Below, in pieces: positions 41,936 to 49,910 of a stretch of DNA of 64,000 nt. The stretch's first letter is position 1; every line of letters starts with the position of its first letter. The notes beneath the pieces are model-generated. The model searched no databases. It was not told the DNA's origin and saw only the letters and a list, made by a program, of their open reading frames with translations. This stretch comes from SMBSF63 sp034003545 (GTDB lineage: Bacteria; Chloroflexota; Anaerolineae; Anaerolineales; Anaerolineaceae): assembly GCA_964447155.1 (NCBI GenBank), contig CAYURM010000014.1, positions 10,426-74,425 of the forward strand, in the 5' to 3' direction. Made by a program: the position numbers and the translations under genes.

Positions 41936-42841
41936 GTGTTTGCCAACACGGACTCGGATTGGTGGGATGGTGGGCGGCGCGTTGAAACTGGCTCGACATT
42001 TGAAACACGACGGCTGGATACACCGCTGGACAAGATCATGCGGCGTGCTCTGGGCCGTCGTTCCCATTCCAAAACAGATCAAAAACGCGGGCGTTACGTC
42101 CAGTCACGTCCGACCCCTGGCAAGACGCATGACCTGGCCTTTGACGCCACCCTGCGCGCGGCGGCGCCTTTTCAGCGCCAGCGCGAAGCGGACAAGCGCC
42201 CGGTGGCGTTTGACATCCGTTCCAGTGACTACATGCGCAAGGTGCGCGTGCGCCGCGCGGCCAACCTGGTGTTGTTCGTGGTGGACGGCTCGTGGTCGAT
42301 GGCGGTGGCGGAACGCATGACGGCCACCAAGGGGGCGATTCTCTCGCTGCTTACGGATGCCTACCAGCGCCGCGACCGGGTGGGGTTGATCGTTTTTCAG
42401 AAAGACCGTGCAACGACTGTGCTGCCGCCGACCAATTCGGTCATTCTGGCGCAGCGGGCGTTGGCGGATATTCCGGTGGGTGGGAAGACGCCGCTTTCGG
42501 CGGGGCTGCAAGCGGCGTATGAGCTGGTGCATCGCGAAAAGGTGCTCCATCCGGACGTGATGCCGCTGATGATCATCCTCACCGACGGGGCGGGGAACGT
42601 CTCGATGGGCAATCTGCCGCCGCAGGAAGAAGCCAATCTGGTGGCGGGACGGATTGCTGAAGAGAATATCCATTGTATTGTAGTGAATATGGAACACGAG
42701 GCGTTTGATCAGGGGCTGGCCTGTGACCTGGCTAAACATTTAGAATGTCCGTGTTACACGCTGGGTGAGTTGCATGCCGATAATTTGTATCAGACAGTGC
42801 GTCAGGAGATGAACGGGGTGCCGGGGGCGGCGGCATCATAA
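41936..42841 (+). CDS. VWA-domain chelatase subunit (ChlD-like C-terminal part, -1 frame)
   Basis: GTG at 41936 gives 301 residues, but the same frame is open back to the A-run at 41857-41867 and has no good ribosome-binding site of its own. The simplest reading is the C-terminal half of a ChlI-ChlD fusion made by -1 frameshifting. The von Willebrand A domain (about residues 95-290) has the MIDAS motif in VDGSWSMAV (D-x-S-x-S) plus a later Thr and Asp (LTDGAG). An Arg-rich segment follows the acidic linker, as in chelatase D subunits. Confidence 0.85.
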   Translation: MFANTDSDWWDGGRRVETGSTFETRRLDTPLDKIMRRALGRRSHSKTDQKRGRYVQSRPTPGKTHDLAFDATLRAAAPFQRQREADKRPVAFDIRSSDYMRKVRVRRAANLVLFVVDGSWSMAVAERMTATKGAILSLLTDAYQRRDRVGLIVFQKDRATTVLPPTNSVILAQRALADIPVGGKTPLSAGLQAAYELVHREKVLHPDVMPLMIILTDGAGNVSMGNLPPQEEANLVAGRIAEENIHCIVVNMEHEAFDQGLACDLAKHLECPCYTLGELHADNLYQTVRQEMNGVPGAAAS

Positions 42842-43198
42842 AGGGAAGCATCAATAGGAGCTCGATCCGATATTGGCGTAACGGATTTGTCTCAGCTTCA
42901 TTCCCTCCCTGCGGGAAGCCTCTTGCCAGCAGTGGGTGATCCTCCCGGAGGTTTGGACTCTTTCGTGGGGTTAAGGTCAGAGGCTTGAATTTTAGGCTGC
43001 TTGACTACGCTGAAACCTCTAGGAGGGGACTTGCTATGGGGGCGTTGCGGATATCATGCCCGACAGGGTAAAGCACGCTAATGTACCTTATCCGAGGTGA
43101 TTTTGATGTTGGGGTTAGGCGTTTCCCTGATCCCTGATTACCTGTTCCCCATTTCCCTAATCCCCCAATCCCTATTATAATGATGCCAGGAGATTTCA
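42842..43198. other. Intergenic region with G/C-rich repeats and promoter
   Basis: These 357 bases contain relatives of the CTCCCGCAGG repeat (CCTCCCTGCGGGAAG at about 42905, CCTCCCGGAGGTTTGG at about 42943, AACCTCTAGGAGGGG at about 43013). A C-rich tract (43128-43175) then runs into TATAAT at 43176-43181, which precedes AGGAG and the next start. No gene was recognised. Confidence 0.55.
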
Positions 43199-43675
43199 AT
43201 GACATTTTCTGGCCGCCGACGGACGAAAACCCGTTCTACATTGATCATGATTATTCTGGTTTCCTTGCTTTGCTATTGTGTCGGGCTGAGCGTGCTGGGG
43301 GTTTCCCGCATTCAACTGCCTGAAAAGAAGCCGACCAAGACAGCCGAAGCGACGGAGACGGCCACGATGCCGGTTTCGACGGCGCTGGTTTCGGCTACGG
43401 CCTGGCTTACCCCGACGGAAGGGCTGGTATCGGTTACACCTTCCTGGACGCCGTCACGGACTTTTACGCCATTTAAGACCTGGACGGGCACGCCAACCGG
43501 CACAGCAACAAAGACGCCAACGATCACCCAAACGCCGACGATTACCCATACGCCGTTACCGCCTACGGTAACGGATACACCTGAGCCGCCGACGCTGACT
43601 CCTGTGCCGCCCTCGGCAACGGTTGTTGTGCCGGTGCCTAGCAATACGCCCGCGGCGACGGCTACGGGGACTTGA
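43199..43675 (+). CDS. Exported or membrane-anchored Thr/Pro-rich protein
   Basis: This 158-residue protein has a basic N-terminus and one hydrophobic helix (about residues 15-35, LIMIILVSLLCYCVGLSVLGV), which acts as anchor or uncleaved signal. The rest is Thr/Pro/Ala-rich low-complexity sequence with many TPT, TIT and PPT repeats, and no folded domain. Such stretches in Chloroflexota usually serve as surface linkers or glycosylation sites. A Cys pair within the hydrophobic part is not a good lipobox. The function is unknown. Confidence 0.6.
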   Translation: MTFSGRRRTKTRSTLIMIILVSLLCYCVGLSVLGVSRIQLPEKKPTKTAEATETATMPVSTALVSATAWLTPTEGLVSVTPSWTPSRTFTPFKTWTGTPTGTATKTPTITQTPTITHTPLPPTVTDTPEPPTLTPVPPSATVVVPVPSNTPAATATGT

Positions 43676-43689
43676 TTTTTCCGCGTCAT

Positions 43690-43752
43690 CATTGTAGTAA
43701 AGATATTTGTCTTTACAGCTTGCAGGGGGTAACCACTGAAGTGGTTACTACA
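43690..43752. repeat. Dispersed palindrome cluster, copy near the M42 operon
   Basis: TTGTAGTAAAGATATTTGTCTTTAC-type sequence and GTAACCACT-GA-AGTGGTTACTAC follow one another about 100 bases before the first M42 gene. They match the two palindrome types of the cluster at 5070-5156. Confidence 0.8.
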
Positions 43753-43856
43753 AAAGGGATTAATTTTTTGCGCTTCAAACGAAGAGCAGGATTTACGTCA
43801 TTTGCAGCAAGCGTTATTTTCCAAGAGAGTCAAGGATTGAACAGGTGGTTTAAGAC

Positions 43857-44915
43857 ATGAAAGAACGGATTTCGCATTTAACCAAACTCATTTCTCTGGC
43901 CGGGGTATCCGGCTATGAGACGCCGGTGCGGCAGGCCCTGGCCGAAGCCTGGGAGCCGCTGGCCGATGAGATCAGCGTCAGCCGGGTGGGCAGCTTGCAT
44001 GCCCTGAAGCGCGGTGAGGGGGCAGAGCCGCGTCCGCTGGTGATGCTCTCGGCGCACATGGACGGCGTCGGGTTAATGGTCACTGACGTGAAGGACGGGT
44101 TTTTGCACATCACTTCCGTTGGCGGGCTGGATGTGCGGATTTTGCCTGCCCAGCCGGTGATCGTGCATGGCCGCCGTGAGCTGGAGGGAATGATCGTGCA
44201 GCCTTCGGAGCGGCAACTGCCCGATGATCTGGCGGATAAGCCAGTGCCGATGAAATACCTGCTGGTGGAAACCGGCCTGCCCGCGGACGAAGTGGCAGAA
44301 CTGGTTCGCCCCGGGGATGTGGTCTCCTTCGCCCAGCCGCCGATGGTGCTGGAAGGCGATTTCGTGTGTGGTCACAGCCTGGATAACCGCGCTTCGGTGG
44401 CGGCTTTGACGGTGTGCCTGGATGCTTTGCAGCAGATGCGCCATCCGTGGGACGTGGCTGTAACGGCTACCGTGCAGGAGGAATTCAACCACCTCGGCGG
44501 AATCACTTCCCCCTTTACATTGCAGCCTGATCTGGCGGTGGTGATCGATGTGACCTACGGGGTCGGCCCCGGCGCTTCGGGGTTCAATGTGTATCCGCTG
44601 GAAAGCGGCCCGGCTTTGGGCTGGGGGCCGACTGTACACCCGGCCCTGTACCGGCGCTTCAAAGAACTGGCAGATGAGATGGAGATGCCCTGGCATAAGG
44701 ATGTGCTGCCTCGGCTGTCCTGGACAGAAACGGACAATTTGCAATTGGTGGGGAAGGGGATTCCGACCATTCTGTTGAGCATTCCCCTGCGTTACATGCA
44801 TACCCCGGTGGAGATGATCGCCTGGAAGGATGTGGAGCGCACGGGTCGTTTGATGGCGCAGTTTGTGGCCGGGCTGCCCTTAGACTATGTCGAAACTATG
44901 GGGTGGGATGCATGA
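43857..44915 (+). CDS. M42-family glutamyl aminopeptidase/endoglucanase-type metallopeptidase (1 of 3)
   Basis: This 352-residue M42 metallopeptidase removes N-terminal residues from peptides using two metal ions. Metal ligands and catalytic residues appear in place: HMD in SAHMDGVG (about residues 65-71), the bridging Asp in HSLDNRAS, the Glu pair in TVQEEFNHLGG, the Asp in VIDVTYG, and the final His in RYMHTPVEMI. It is the first of three M42 paralogues in one run. The next gene overlaps its stop. Confidence 0.93.
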   Translation: MKERISHLTKLISLAGVSGYETPVRQALAEAWEPLADEISVSRVGSLHALKRGEGAEPRPLVMLSAHMDGVGLMVTDVKDGFLHITSVGGLDVRILPAQPVIVHGRRELEGMIVQPSERQLPDDLADKPVPMKYLLVETGLPADEVAELVRPGDVVSFAQPPMVLEGDFVCGHSLDNRASVAALTVCLDALQQMRHPWDVAVTATVQEEFNHLGGITSPFTLQPDLAVVIDVTYGVGPGASGFNVYPLESGPALGWGPTVHPALYRRFKELADEMEMPWHKDVLPRLSWTETDNLQLVGKGIPTILLSIPLRYMHTPVEMIAWKDVERTGRLMAQFVAGLPLDYVETMGWDA

Positions 44916-45997
44916 TGACCAAAAGAGTGAGTAAGATGACCCTGCAAATTGGCCCGCAGCAGATTGCGCTGCTGGAGCGGTTGTCGAATGCGGGCGGGGT
45001 TTCCGGTGATGAAGGTGCGGTGCGCCGCATGGTGATCGAGGAAATTGAGGGGACGGCCGACAGCCTGAAAGTGGACGCGATGGGCAGTGTGCTGGCCGTG
45101 CGCCATGCACAGACGGAGAATGCCCTGCGGGTGATGGTGGCCGCGCATATGGATGAAGTGGGTTTTATGCTGCAGGAAGAAACCGATGACGGCCTGTTCA
45201 GTTTTGGGCTGGTAGGGGGGATTGACCCCCGCCAACTGCCGGGCAAGACGGTGTGGGTTGGCCCGCAGCGTATTCCCGGCGTGATTGGCGCCTGTCCGAT
45301 CCATCTCAGTACGGAGGCGGAGCGCGGGCAGGTGATCCCGGAAGAGAGTTTGCGGATTGATATTGGGCCATCAGCCTCTGGACGGGTGGAACCGGGTGAG
45401 CGGGCGGTGTTTGCGACCAGCTTCCGCCAGGCGGGGCCGAGCCTGTTTGGCAAGGCGCTGGATGACCGGATTGGCGTGGCGACCCTGATTGAGCTGTTCA
45501 AGCACGCGCCGCCGAATGTGGAACTGCTGGCTGCCTTTACCGTGCAGGAGGAAGTCGGCCTGCGCGGGGCAGGGCCGGCTGCGGATACGTTTGATCCTGA
45601 TCTGGCGTTTGCCATTGACTGTACACCGGCGTATGACCACCCCAATTGGGATGGCAGCGAGAATGTGCGCTACAATACCCGGCTGGATCATGGCCCGGCG
45701 ATTTATACGGTTGACCGGGGAACGATTTCTGACCGGCGGTTGGTCGAGCATTTACGCCAGACGGCTGAAGCAGAGAGGATTTCTTACCAACTGCGTCAGC
45801 CGGGCGGTGGCGGCACGGACGCGGGGGCGATCCACCTTCGACGGGCGGGTATTCCCTCCGTTTCGGTTTCGGTTCCCGGACGGTATATGCACACGGCTAT
45901 TTCGATGGTGCGGCTGGCGGATTGGCAGGGGTATGCGGCACTGCTGCATGCTGGCCTGCGGCTGCTGCCTGCTGATATTTTGACGGAAGAACGGTGA
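44912..45997 (+). CDS. M42-family metallopeptidase (2 of 3)
   Basis: ATG at 44912 overlaps the preceding stop; a GTG at 44903 is a less likely start. The 361-residue product has the M42 residues: AAHMDEVG, KALDDRIG, TVQEEVGLRGAG, AIDCTPAYDHPNW and GRYMHTAISMV. It is probably part of the same oligomeric aminopeptidase group as its neighbours, perhaps forming mixed tetrahedral assemblies. Each paralogue may differ in residue preference. Confidence 0.93.
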   Translation: MMTKRVSKMTLQIGPQQIALLERLSNAGGVSGDEGAVRRMVIEEIEGTADSLKVDAMGSVLAVRHAQTENALRVMVAAHMDEVGFMLQEETDDGLFSFGLVGGIDPRQLPGKTVWVGPQRIPGVIGACPIHLSTEAERGQVIPEESLRIDIGPSASGRVEPGERAVFATSFRQAGPSLFGKALDDRIGVATLIELFKHAPPNVELLAAFTVQEEVGLRGAGPAADTFDPDLAFAIDCTPAYDHPNWDGSENVRYNTRLDHGPAIYTVDRGTISDRRLVEHLRQTAEAERISYQLRQPGGGGTDAGAIHLRRAGIPSVSVSVPGRYMHTAISMVRLADWQGYAALLHAGLRLLPADILTEER

Positions 45998-46052
45998 GTA
46001 TGTAGCGGAGGCTGGGCTTGTCAAAGCCGAAGCGGGTTAGCGAATTTCGGCC

Positions 46053-46080
46053 CGCCCTTCGACAAGCTCAGGGCTCGTTC
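46053..46080. repeat. Dispersed repeat containing CTTCGACAAGCTCAGGG (second copy)
   Basis: GCCCTTCGACAAGCTCAGGGC lies between the second M42 gene and the acetyltransferase. Its tips are complementary. It matches the element at 13672-13703 and the core of the array at 21503. Confidence 0.8.
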
Positions 46081-46129
46081 TTTGTAAAAACACAGCCTAC
46101 GCTATGTGTTTGACATACAGGAAAATTTA

Positions 46130-46951
46130 ATGACGGAAGTTGATGCGATTAAACGTTGTACGGATGGGCCGGTGACGTTTGACAGTTTATGCACTGACCT
46201 GCGCGCTTTGGGCGTACAGAGCGGGATGGTGATGATTGTACATTCGTCCTTGACGGCTTTGGGCTGGGTATCGGGCGGCCCGCAGGCGGTGGTGCTGGCC
46301 TTGCAGGAGGTACTCGGCCTGCAGGGGACGCTGGTGATGCCAACCCATTCCGGTGATTTTTCAGATCCCGGACATTGGGAGCAGCCGCCGGTGCCGGAAG
46401 ACTGGTGGGAAACGATCCGCCAGACAATGCCGGTTTTTGACCCCGACATGACGCCTACGCGCGGGATGGGCAGGATCGTGGAATGTTTCCGCAGTCAACG
46501 GGATACATTGCGCAGCAATCACCCGCATCTTTCGTTTGCTGCCCGCGGCCCGCTGGAGGAGCAGATCACTGGCAATCATGGACTGGCCTATTCACTGGGT
46601 GAGGATTCTCCCCTGGCGCGGTTGTATGAGCTGGATGCGTGGGTGCTGTTGCTGGGGGTAAAGCATGGTCACAACACTTCCCTGCATCTGGCCGAGTGCC
46701 GGGCAAAGAATGCCGGCAGCCGCACAATTCAGGCACAGGCACCTGTTTTGGTGGATGACCGCCGTCAGTGGGTCACCTTCACCGATGTGGCGTATGATGC
46801 GGATGAGGATTTTATCAAAATAGGTGAAGCGTTTGAGTCACAAGCAGATCAATTGCGTGTAGCCAAAATTGGGTATGGCGAGGGACGCCTGTTCCGCCAG
46901 CGCTCTCTGGTAGACTATGCGGTAAAATGGATAGAGGAACACCGCGCGTGA
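46130..46951 (+). CDS. AAC(3)-family (aminoglycoside 3-N-acetyltransferase-like) protein
   Basis: ATG at 46130 behind CAGGAAAATTTA gives 273 residues. The family pattern is clear: VHSSLTALGWVSGG near the N-terminus, TPTRGMGRIVECFRS, SNHPHLSFAARGP and LLGVKHGHNTSLHLAE. The family transfers acetyl groups to aminoglycosides or to other amines. Many chromosomal members do not confer resistance. It sits between M42 aminopeptidase genes and overlaps the open frame of the third, which points to peptide or amine metabolism. The natural substrate is unknown. Confidence 0.9.
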   Translation: MTEVDAIKRCTDGPVTFDSLCTDLRALGVQSGMVMIVHSSLTALGWVSGGPQAVVLALQEVLGLQGTLVMPTHSGDFSDPGHWEQPPVPEDWWETIRQTMPVFDPDMTPTRGMGRIVECFRSQRDTLRSNHPHLSFAARGPLEEQITGNHGLAYSLGEDSPLARLYELDAWVLLLGVKHGHNTSLHLAECRAKNAGSRTIQAQAPVLVDDRRQWVTFTDVAYDADEDFIKIGEAFESQADQLRVAKIGYGEGRLFRQRSLVDYAVKWIEEHRA

Positions 46952-46971
46952 AAGCGGTTGAGGAGAATGGC

Positions 46972-47967
46972 ATGATCGATTTGATGAAACAATTGGTGTC
47001 CAGTGACAGTCCTTCAGGGCATGAGAAAACGGTGCGGGATTTTATCCGCAAGGTGGTTACGCCTTATGCCGATGAGGTGCGGGTGGACAAACTTGGAAAC
47101 CTGCTCGTGCGCAAGGGCGAAAAAACGAAGAATGGTCTGCGGGTGATGATTGCGGCCCACATGGACGAGATTGGTCTGATTGCTACCCATATCACCGACA
47201 GCGGCTTTGTGCGCGTGTCCAATCTGGGCGGCGTGCACGGCGCGTATGCCCTGGGACAGCGTGTGCGTTTTCTGAATGGCGTGCAGGGCGTGATCGGCCA
47301 TGAGTTCGAAGGATTTTCGGGTGAGAAGATCACCCTCGACAAGCTGTTTGTTGACGTGGGTGCGACCAGCGTGGAAGACTGCCCGGTGCAAATTGGCGAT
47401 GCCGCTGTTTTTGAAGGCCGTTTTGAGGAAATTGCAGGCCGCTGGACGGGGAAGGCGCTGGATAACAGGGTCAGCGTGGCTGTGTTGATTGAGACGCTGC
47501 GCATTTTGGGCAAAAGCCCGCATGAGCTGTGGTTTGTATTTACCGCGATGGAAGAAGGCGGGCGTAAAGGCGCCGGTCCGGCTGCGTTTGCCATTGACCC
47601 GGATATCGGTATTGCGTTGGATGTGCTCACGGCCGGGGATACGCCGAAAGGGTATGAATCGCCTGTGGAATTGGGGAAAGGGCCTGTATTGAAGATGATG
47701 GATGCCAGGTTGATTGCCGACCCCGCTTTGATGCAGGCGGTTGATGCCGCTGCGAAAAAGATTGGACTGTCGATGCAGCGTGCGGTGCTGAAGCGCGGCG
47801 CAACCGACGCGAGCATGATCCAGATTACCCGCGAAGGGATTCCCTCGGCAAACCTGGGTATTCCTGCCCGCTATATTCATAGCCCGGTGGAAATGGTGGA
47901 TGCCCGGGATGTAGAGAAAACGGTATCGCTCATGTTGAGTTTATTGGAGAATCCGATTCAATTGTGA
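46972..47967 (+). CDS. M42-family metallopeptidase (3 of 3)
   Basis: ATG at 46972 behind GAGGAGAATGGC is preferred to an ATG at 46927 that overlaps the acetyltransferase. It gives 331 residues. Conserved residues: AAHMDEIG, GKALDNRVS, TAMEEGGRKGAG, ALDVLTAGDTP and ARYIHSPVEMV. This paralogue is closest in style to the canonical TET/PepA aminopeptidases. The solute-binding gene starts inside its stop (GTGA). Confidence 0.93.
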   Translation: MIDLMKQLVSSDSPSGHEKTVRDFIRKVVTPYADEVRVDKLGNLLVRKGEKTKNGLRVMIAAHMDEIGLIATHITDSGFVRVSNLGGVHGAYALGQRVRFLNGVQGVIGHEFEGFSGEKITLDKLFVDVGATSVEDCPVQIGDAAVFEGRFEEIAGRWTGKALDNRVSVAVLIETLRILGKSPHELWFVFTAMEEGGRKGAGPAAFAIDPDIGIALDVLTAGDTPKGYESPVELGKGPVLKMMDARLIADPALMQAVDAAAKKIGLSMQRAVLKRGATDASMIQITREGIPSANLGIPARYIHSPVEMVDARDVEKTVSLMLSLLENPIQL

Positions 47968-49325
47968 AAAATAGACATGTTGTCCTTTGGGTTGTGCTGC
48001 TGGCTGTGCTGGTGATCTTGTCACTGGCCCTGTCTGGCTGTGCCCCGGTGAACCAGGTGGCGGCAGAGCTTGGCTTGCCGCCAATTTTCGCAGAACATAC
48101 AGCTGCGCCATCAGGAGCGGCTGTATTGACCCCGGACGGAACGAGTGTGGTGGCTGCTGTGCCAGAAAAGACACCTACTCCCGTTCCGCCGCAGGTGTTG
48201 ACAGTATGGGTACCGCCTGAATTTGACCCGGAGGGGGATACGGAAGCCGGGCGGCTGTTGGGGGAACGGCTGAAATCATTCAGCGCGCAAAATCCGGATG
48301 TGGAAGCGGTCGAGGTACGGGTAAAGGCAGCCGCGGGGGCGAGCAGCCTGCTTGATTCGTTGACCGCGGCCAGTGCGGCTGCCCCCGGCGCATTGCCGTC
48401 ACTGATTGCCTTGCGCCGCGCTGATTTGGAAACAGCTGCCCTGAAGGGGCTGGTCTATCCGATGGATGGGCTGACGATGTCGATTGATGACGCGGATTGG
48501 TATGCGTATGCGCGTGAAATGGCCCTGATTCAGGGCAGCGTATACGGGCTGCCCTTTGCGGGAGATGCGCTGCTGTTGGCATACCGTCCAGCGTATATCA
48601 GCACTGTCCCAAACACCTGGGATGAAATTGTGGAAACGGGTAAGCCGCTGCTTTTCCCGGCGGCTGATCCACAGGCTGCGTTCACGCTGACGTTGTACCA
48701 ATCGGTGGGAGGCAGTATTACCGATACACAAAACCGGCCTGCTTTGGATCCGGAAGTACTGACAGAAGTGCTGCGCGTATATCAGCAGGGTTCGCAGAGC
48801 GGTGTTTTCCCGGTATGGCTTTCGGAGTATCAGAGCGATGGTCAGGCGTGGGACGGTTATACCGAGCGGCGGACAGACTGGATGATCACATGGAGCAACC
48901 GCTATCTTTCCAACCCACAGGCGGATACGTCGGCTGTTCTGCTGCCTTCACTGGGGGATGAAGCCTATACGATCGCCAGCGGTTGGGTGTGGGCGCTGGC
49001 CGATCCCGATCCGAATCGTCAGGCGCTCAGTCAGAGCCTGGCCGACTATCTGGTGGAGAGCGATTTTCTGACGGCATTTGCCGAGCCTTCCGGTTATTTG
49101 CCGACCCGGCCAACGGCGTTGACAGGCTGGGCTGACCAGCGTACACGGTCTTTGATCAGCCAGCTGGTAGTTTCTGCTAATCTGCGCCCGGCCAATGATC
49201 TGGTTTCCAGTTTGGGGCCGGTGCTGCAGGAGAGTGCATTGCAGGTCATTCAGTACAAGGCTATGCCAGATTCGCAGGCGCAGGCTGCCAGTGAGCGTCT
49301 GCATATTCCTGAAGTGAGTAAATAG
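47964..49325 (+). CDS. Extracellular solute-binding lipoprotein (ABC importer, family 1 type)
   Basis: This 453-residue lipoprotein starts with GTG overlapping the M42 stop. The signal peptide ends in SLALSGCAP, with the lipidated Cys at about residue 26. A family-1 (sugar/maltose-type) binding fold follows (VLTVWVPPEFDPEGD at the start, YGLPFAGDALLLAYR near the hinge). No permease or ATPase gene adjoins it, so it may use a remote importer or have another role. The coupling to aminopeptidase genes suggests a peptide-linked nutrient system. Confidence 0.88.
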   Translation: MKNRHVVLWVVLLAVLVILSLALSGCAPVNQVAAELGLPPIFAEHTAAPSGAAVLTPDGTSVVAAVPEKTPTPVPPQVLTVWVPPEFDPEGDTEAGRLLGERLKSFSAQNPDVEAVEVRVKAAAGASSLLDSLTAASAAAPGALPSLIALRRADLETAALKGLVYPMDGLTMSIDDADWYAYAREMALIQGSVYGLPFAGDALLLAYRPAYISTVPNTWDEIVETGKPLLFPAADPQAAFTLTLYQSVGGSITDTQNRPALDPEVLTEVLRVYQQGSQSGVFPVWLSEYQSDGQAWDGYTERRTDWMITWSNRYLSNPQADTSAVLLPSLGDEAYTIASGWVWALADPDPNRQALSQSLADYLVESDFLTAFAEPSGYLPTRPTALTGWADQRTRSLISQLVVSANLRPANDLVSSLGPVLQESALQVIQYKAMPDSQAQAASERLHIPEVSK

Positions 49326-49332
49326 GGAAAAC

Positions 49333-49662
49333 ATGATGAAAGTATCAAAGCCGGAATTAAATTTTTGTGCACAGGCCAAAGCCAAAAAGCCTGTGGCGAT
49401 ACTGGTCTTGCTGGCATTGCTGGCGGTGCTATTGTTGGTGCGCTGTGGGCCGCTTTCCGAGCAGATTGTGCCTTCGGCAGTGGGCACATTGACGCCCACC
49501 CCTTTGCCATCAGAAATCCCTTTGCTCCCTACGCCGCAGCCGCTGGAACTGGAACGCAGCAATGAATTGACCAGCAATATTGTTCTGATGGGGGTGTTGT
49601 TGGTCGTCGTGATTGTGTTGGGCACGCTTTACGGGATTCAGCGGAGCAAGAAAGACAGGTAA
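49333..49662 (+). CDS. Small membrane protein with two hydrophobic helices
   Basis: This 109-residue protein has a hydrophobic helix at about residues 19-36 (ending LLLVRCGP), a Pro/Thr-rich loop (TPTPLPSEIPLLPTPQP), then a second helix at about 82-100 (NIVLMGVLLVVVIVLGTLYGI) and a basic tail. Both ends are probably cytoplasmic with an outside loop. It lies 7 bases after the binding-protein gene and before a strong terminator. The function is unknown. Confidence 0.65.
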   Translation: MMKVSKPELNFCAQAKAKKPVAILVLLALLAVLLLVRCGPLSEQIVPSAVGTLTPTPLPSEIPLLPTPQPLELERSNELTSNIVLMGVLLVVVIVLGTLYGIQRSKKDR

Positions 49663-49679
49663 GGTCAAAAGAATATAAA

Positions 49680-49718
49680 AAACCGTTTGATGCAACCTTT
49701 GCATCAAACGGTTTTGCG
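49680..49718 (+). terminator. Strong intrinsic terminator of the M42 operon
   Basis: AACCGTTTGATGCAA (49681-49695) and TTGCATCAAACGGTT (49699-49713) form a perfect 15-bp stem with a 3-base loop, preceded by an A-run and followed by TTTG. Confidence 0.9.
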
Positions 49719-49897
49719 TATTAAGGGCAGGGGGTTCGTACTGCCAGCTTGGACCCTCCCCGCGAGGAGTTCGCTGCGCGGTGGTATTGAAGTCCACGCT
49801 TAATAAGCATGGAAGAGCTGTAAAACACCAACCTGCGGGAAGTGCCTGTGAAGGGGTAAGCGTGATAATCTGCGGGAACCCCCATGCAAAGCACGGA

Positions 49898-49910
49898 TAT
49901 AATAGGGACA
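49898..49910 (+). promoter_or_regulatory. TATAAT box immediately before the TPR gene start
   Basis: TATAAT (49898-49903) is followed by AGGGAC and ATG at 49910. The spacing places the expected transcription start at or beside the ATG, so the message may be leaderless. No clear -35 box is seen. Confidence 0.5.

Noticed and set aside
43312..43692. Minus-strand Gly/Val-rich frame
   Set aside because: It is the complement of the Thr/Pro-repeat gene at 43199-43675, and the repetitive composition keeps the opposite frame open.
46130..46951. Aminoglycoside-resistance gene
   Set aside because: The family match is real, but the chromosomal operon context with aminopeptidases gives no support for a resistance role.
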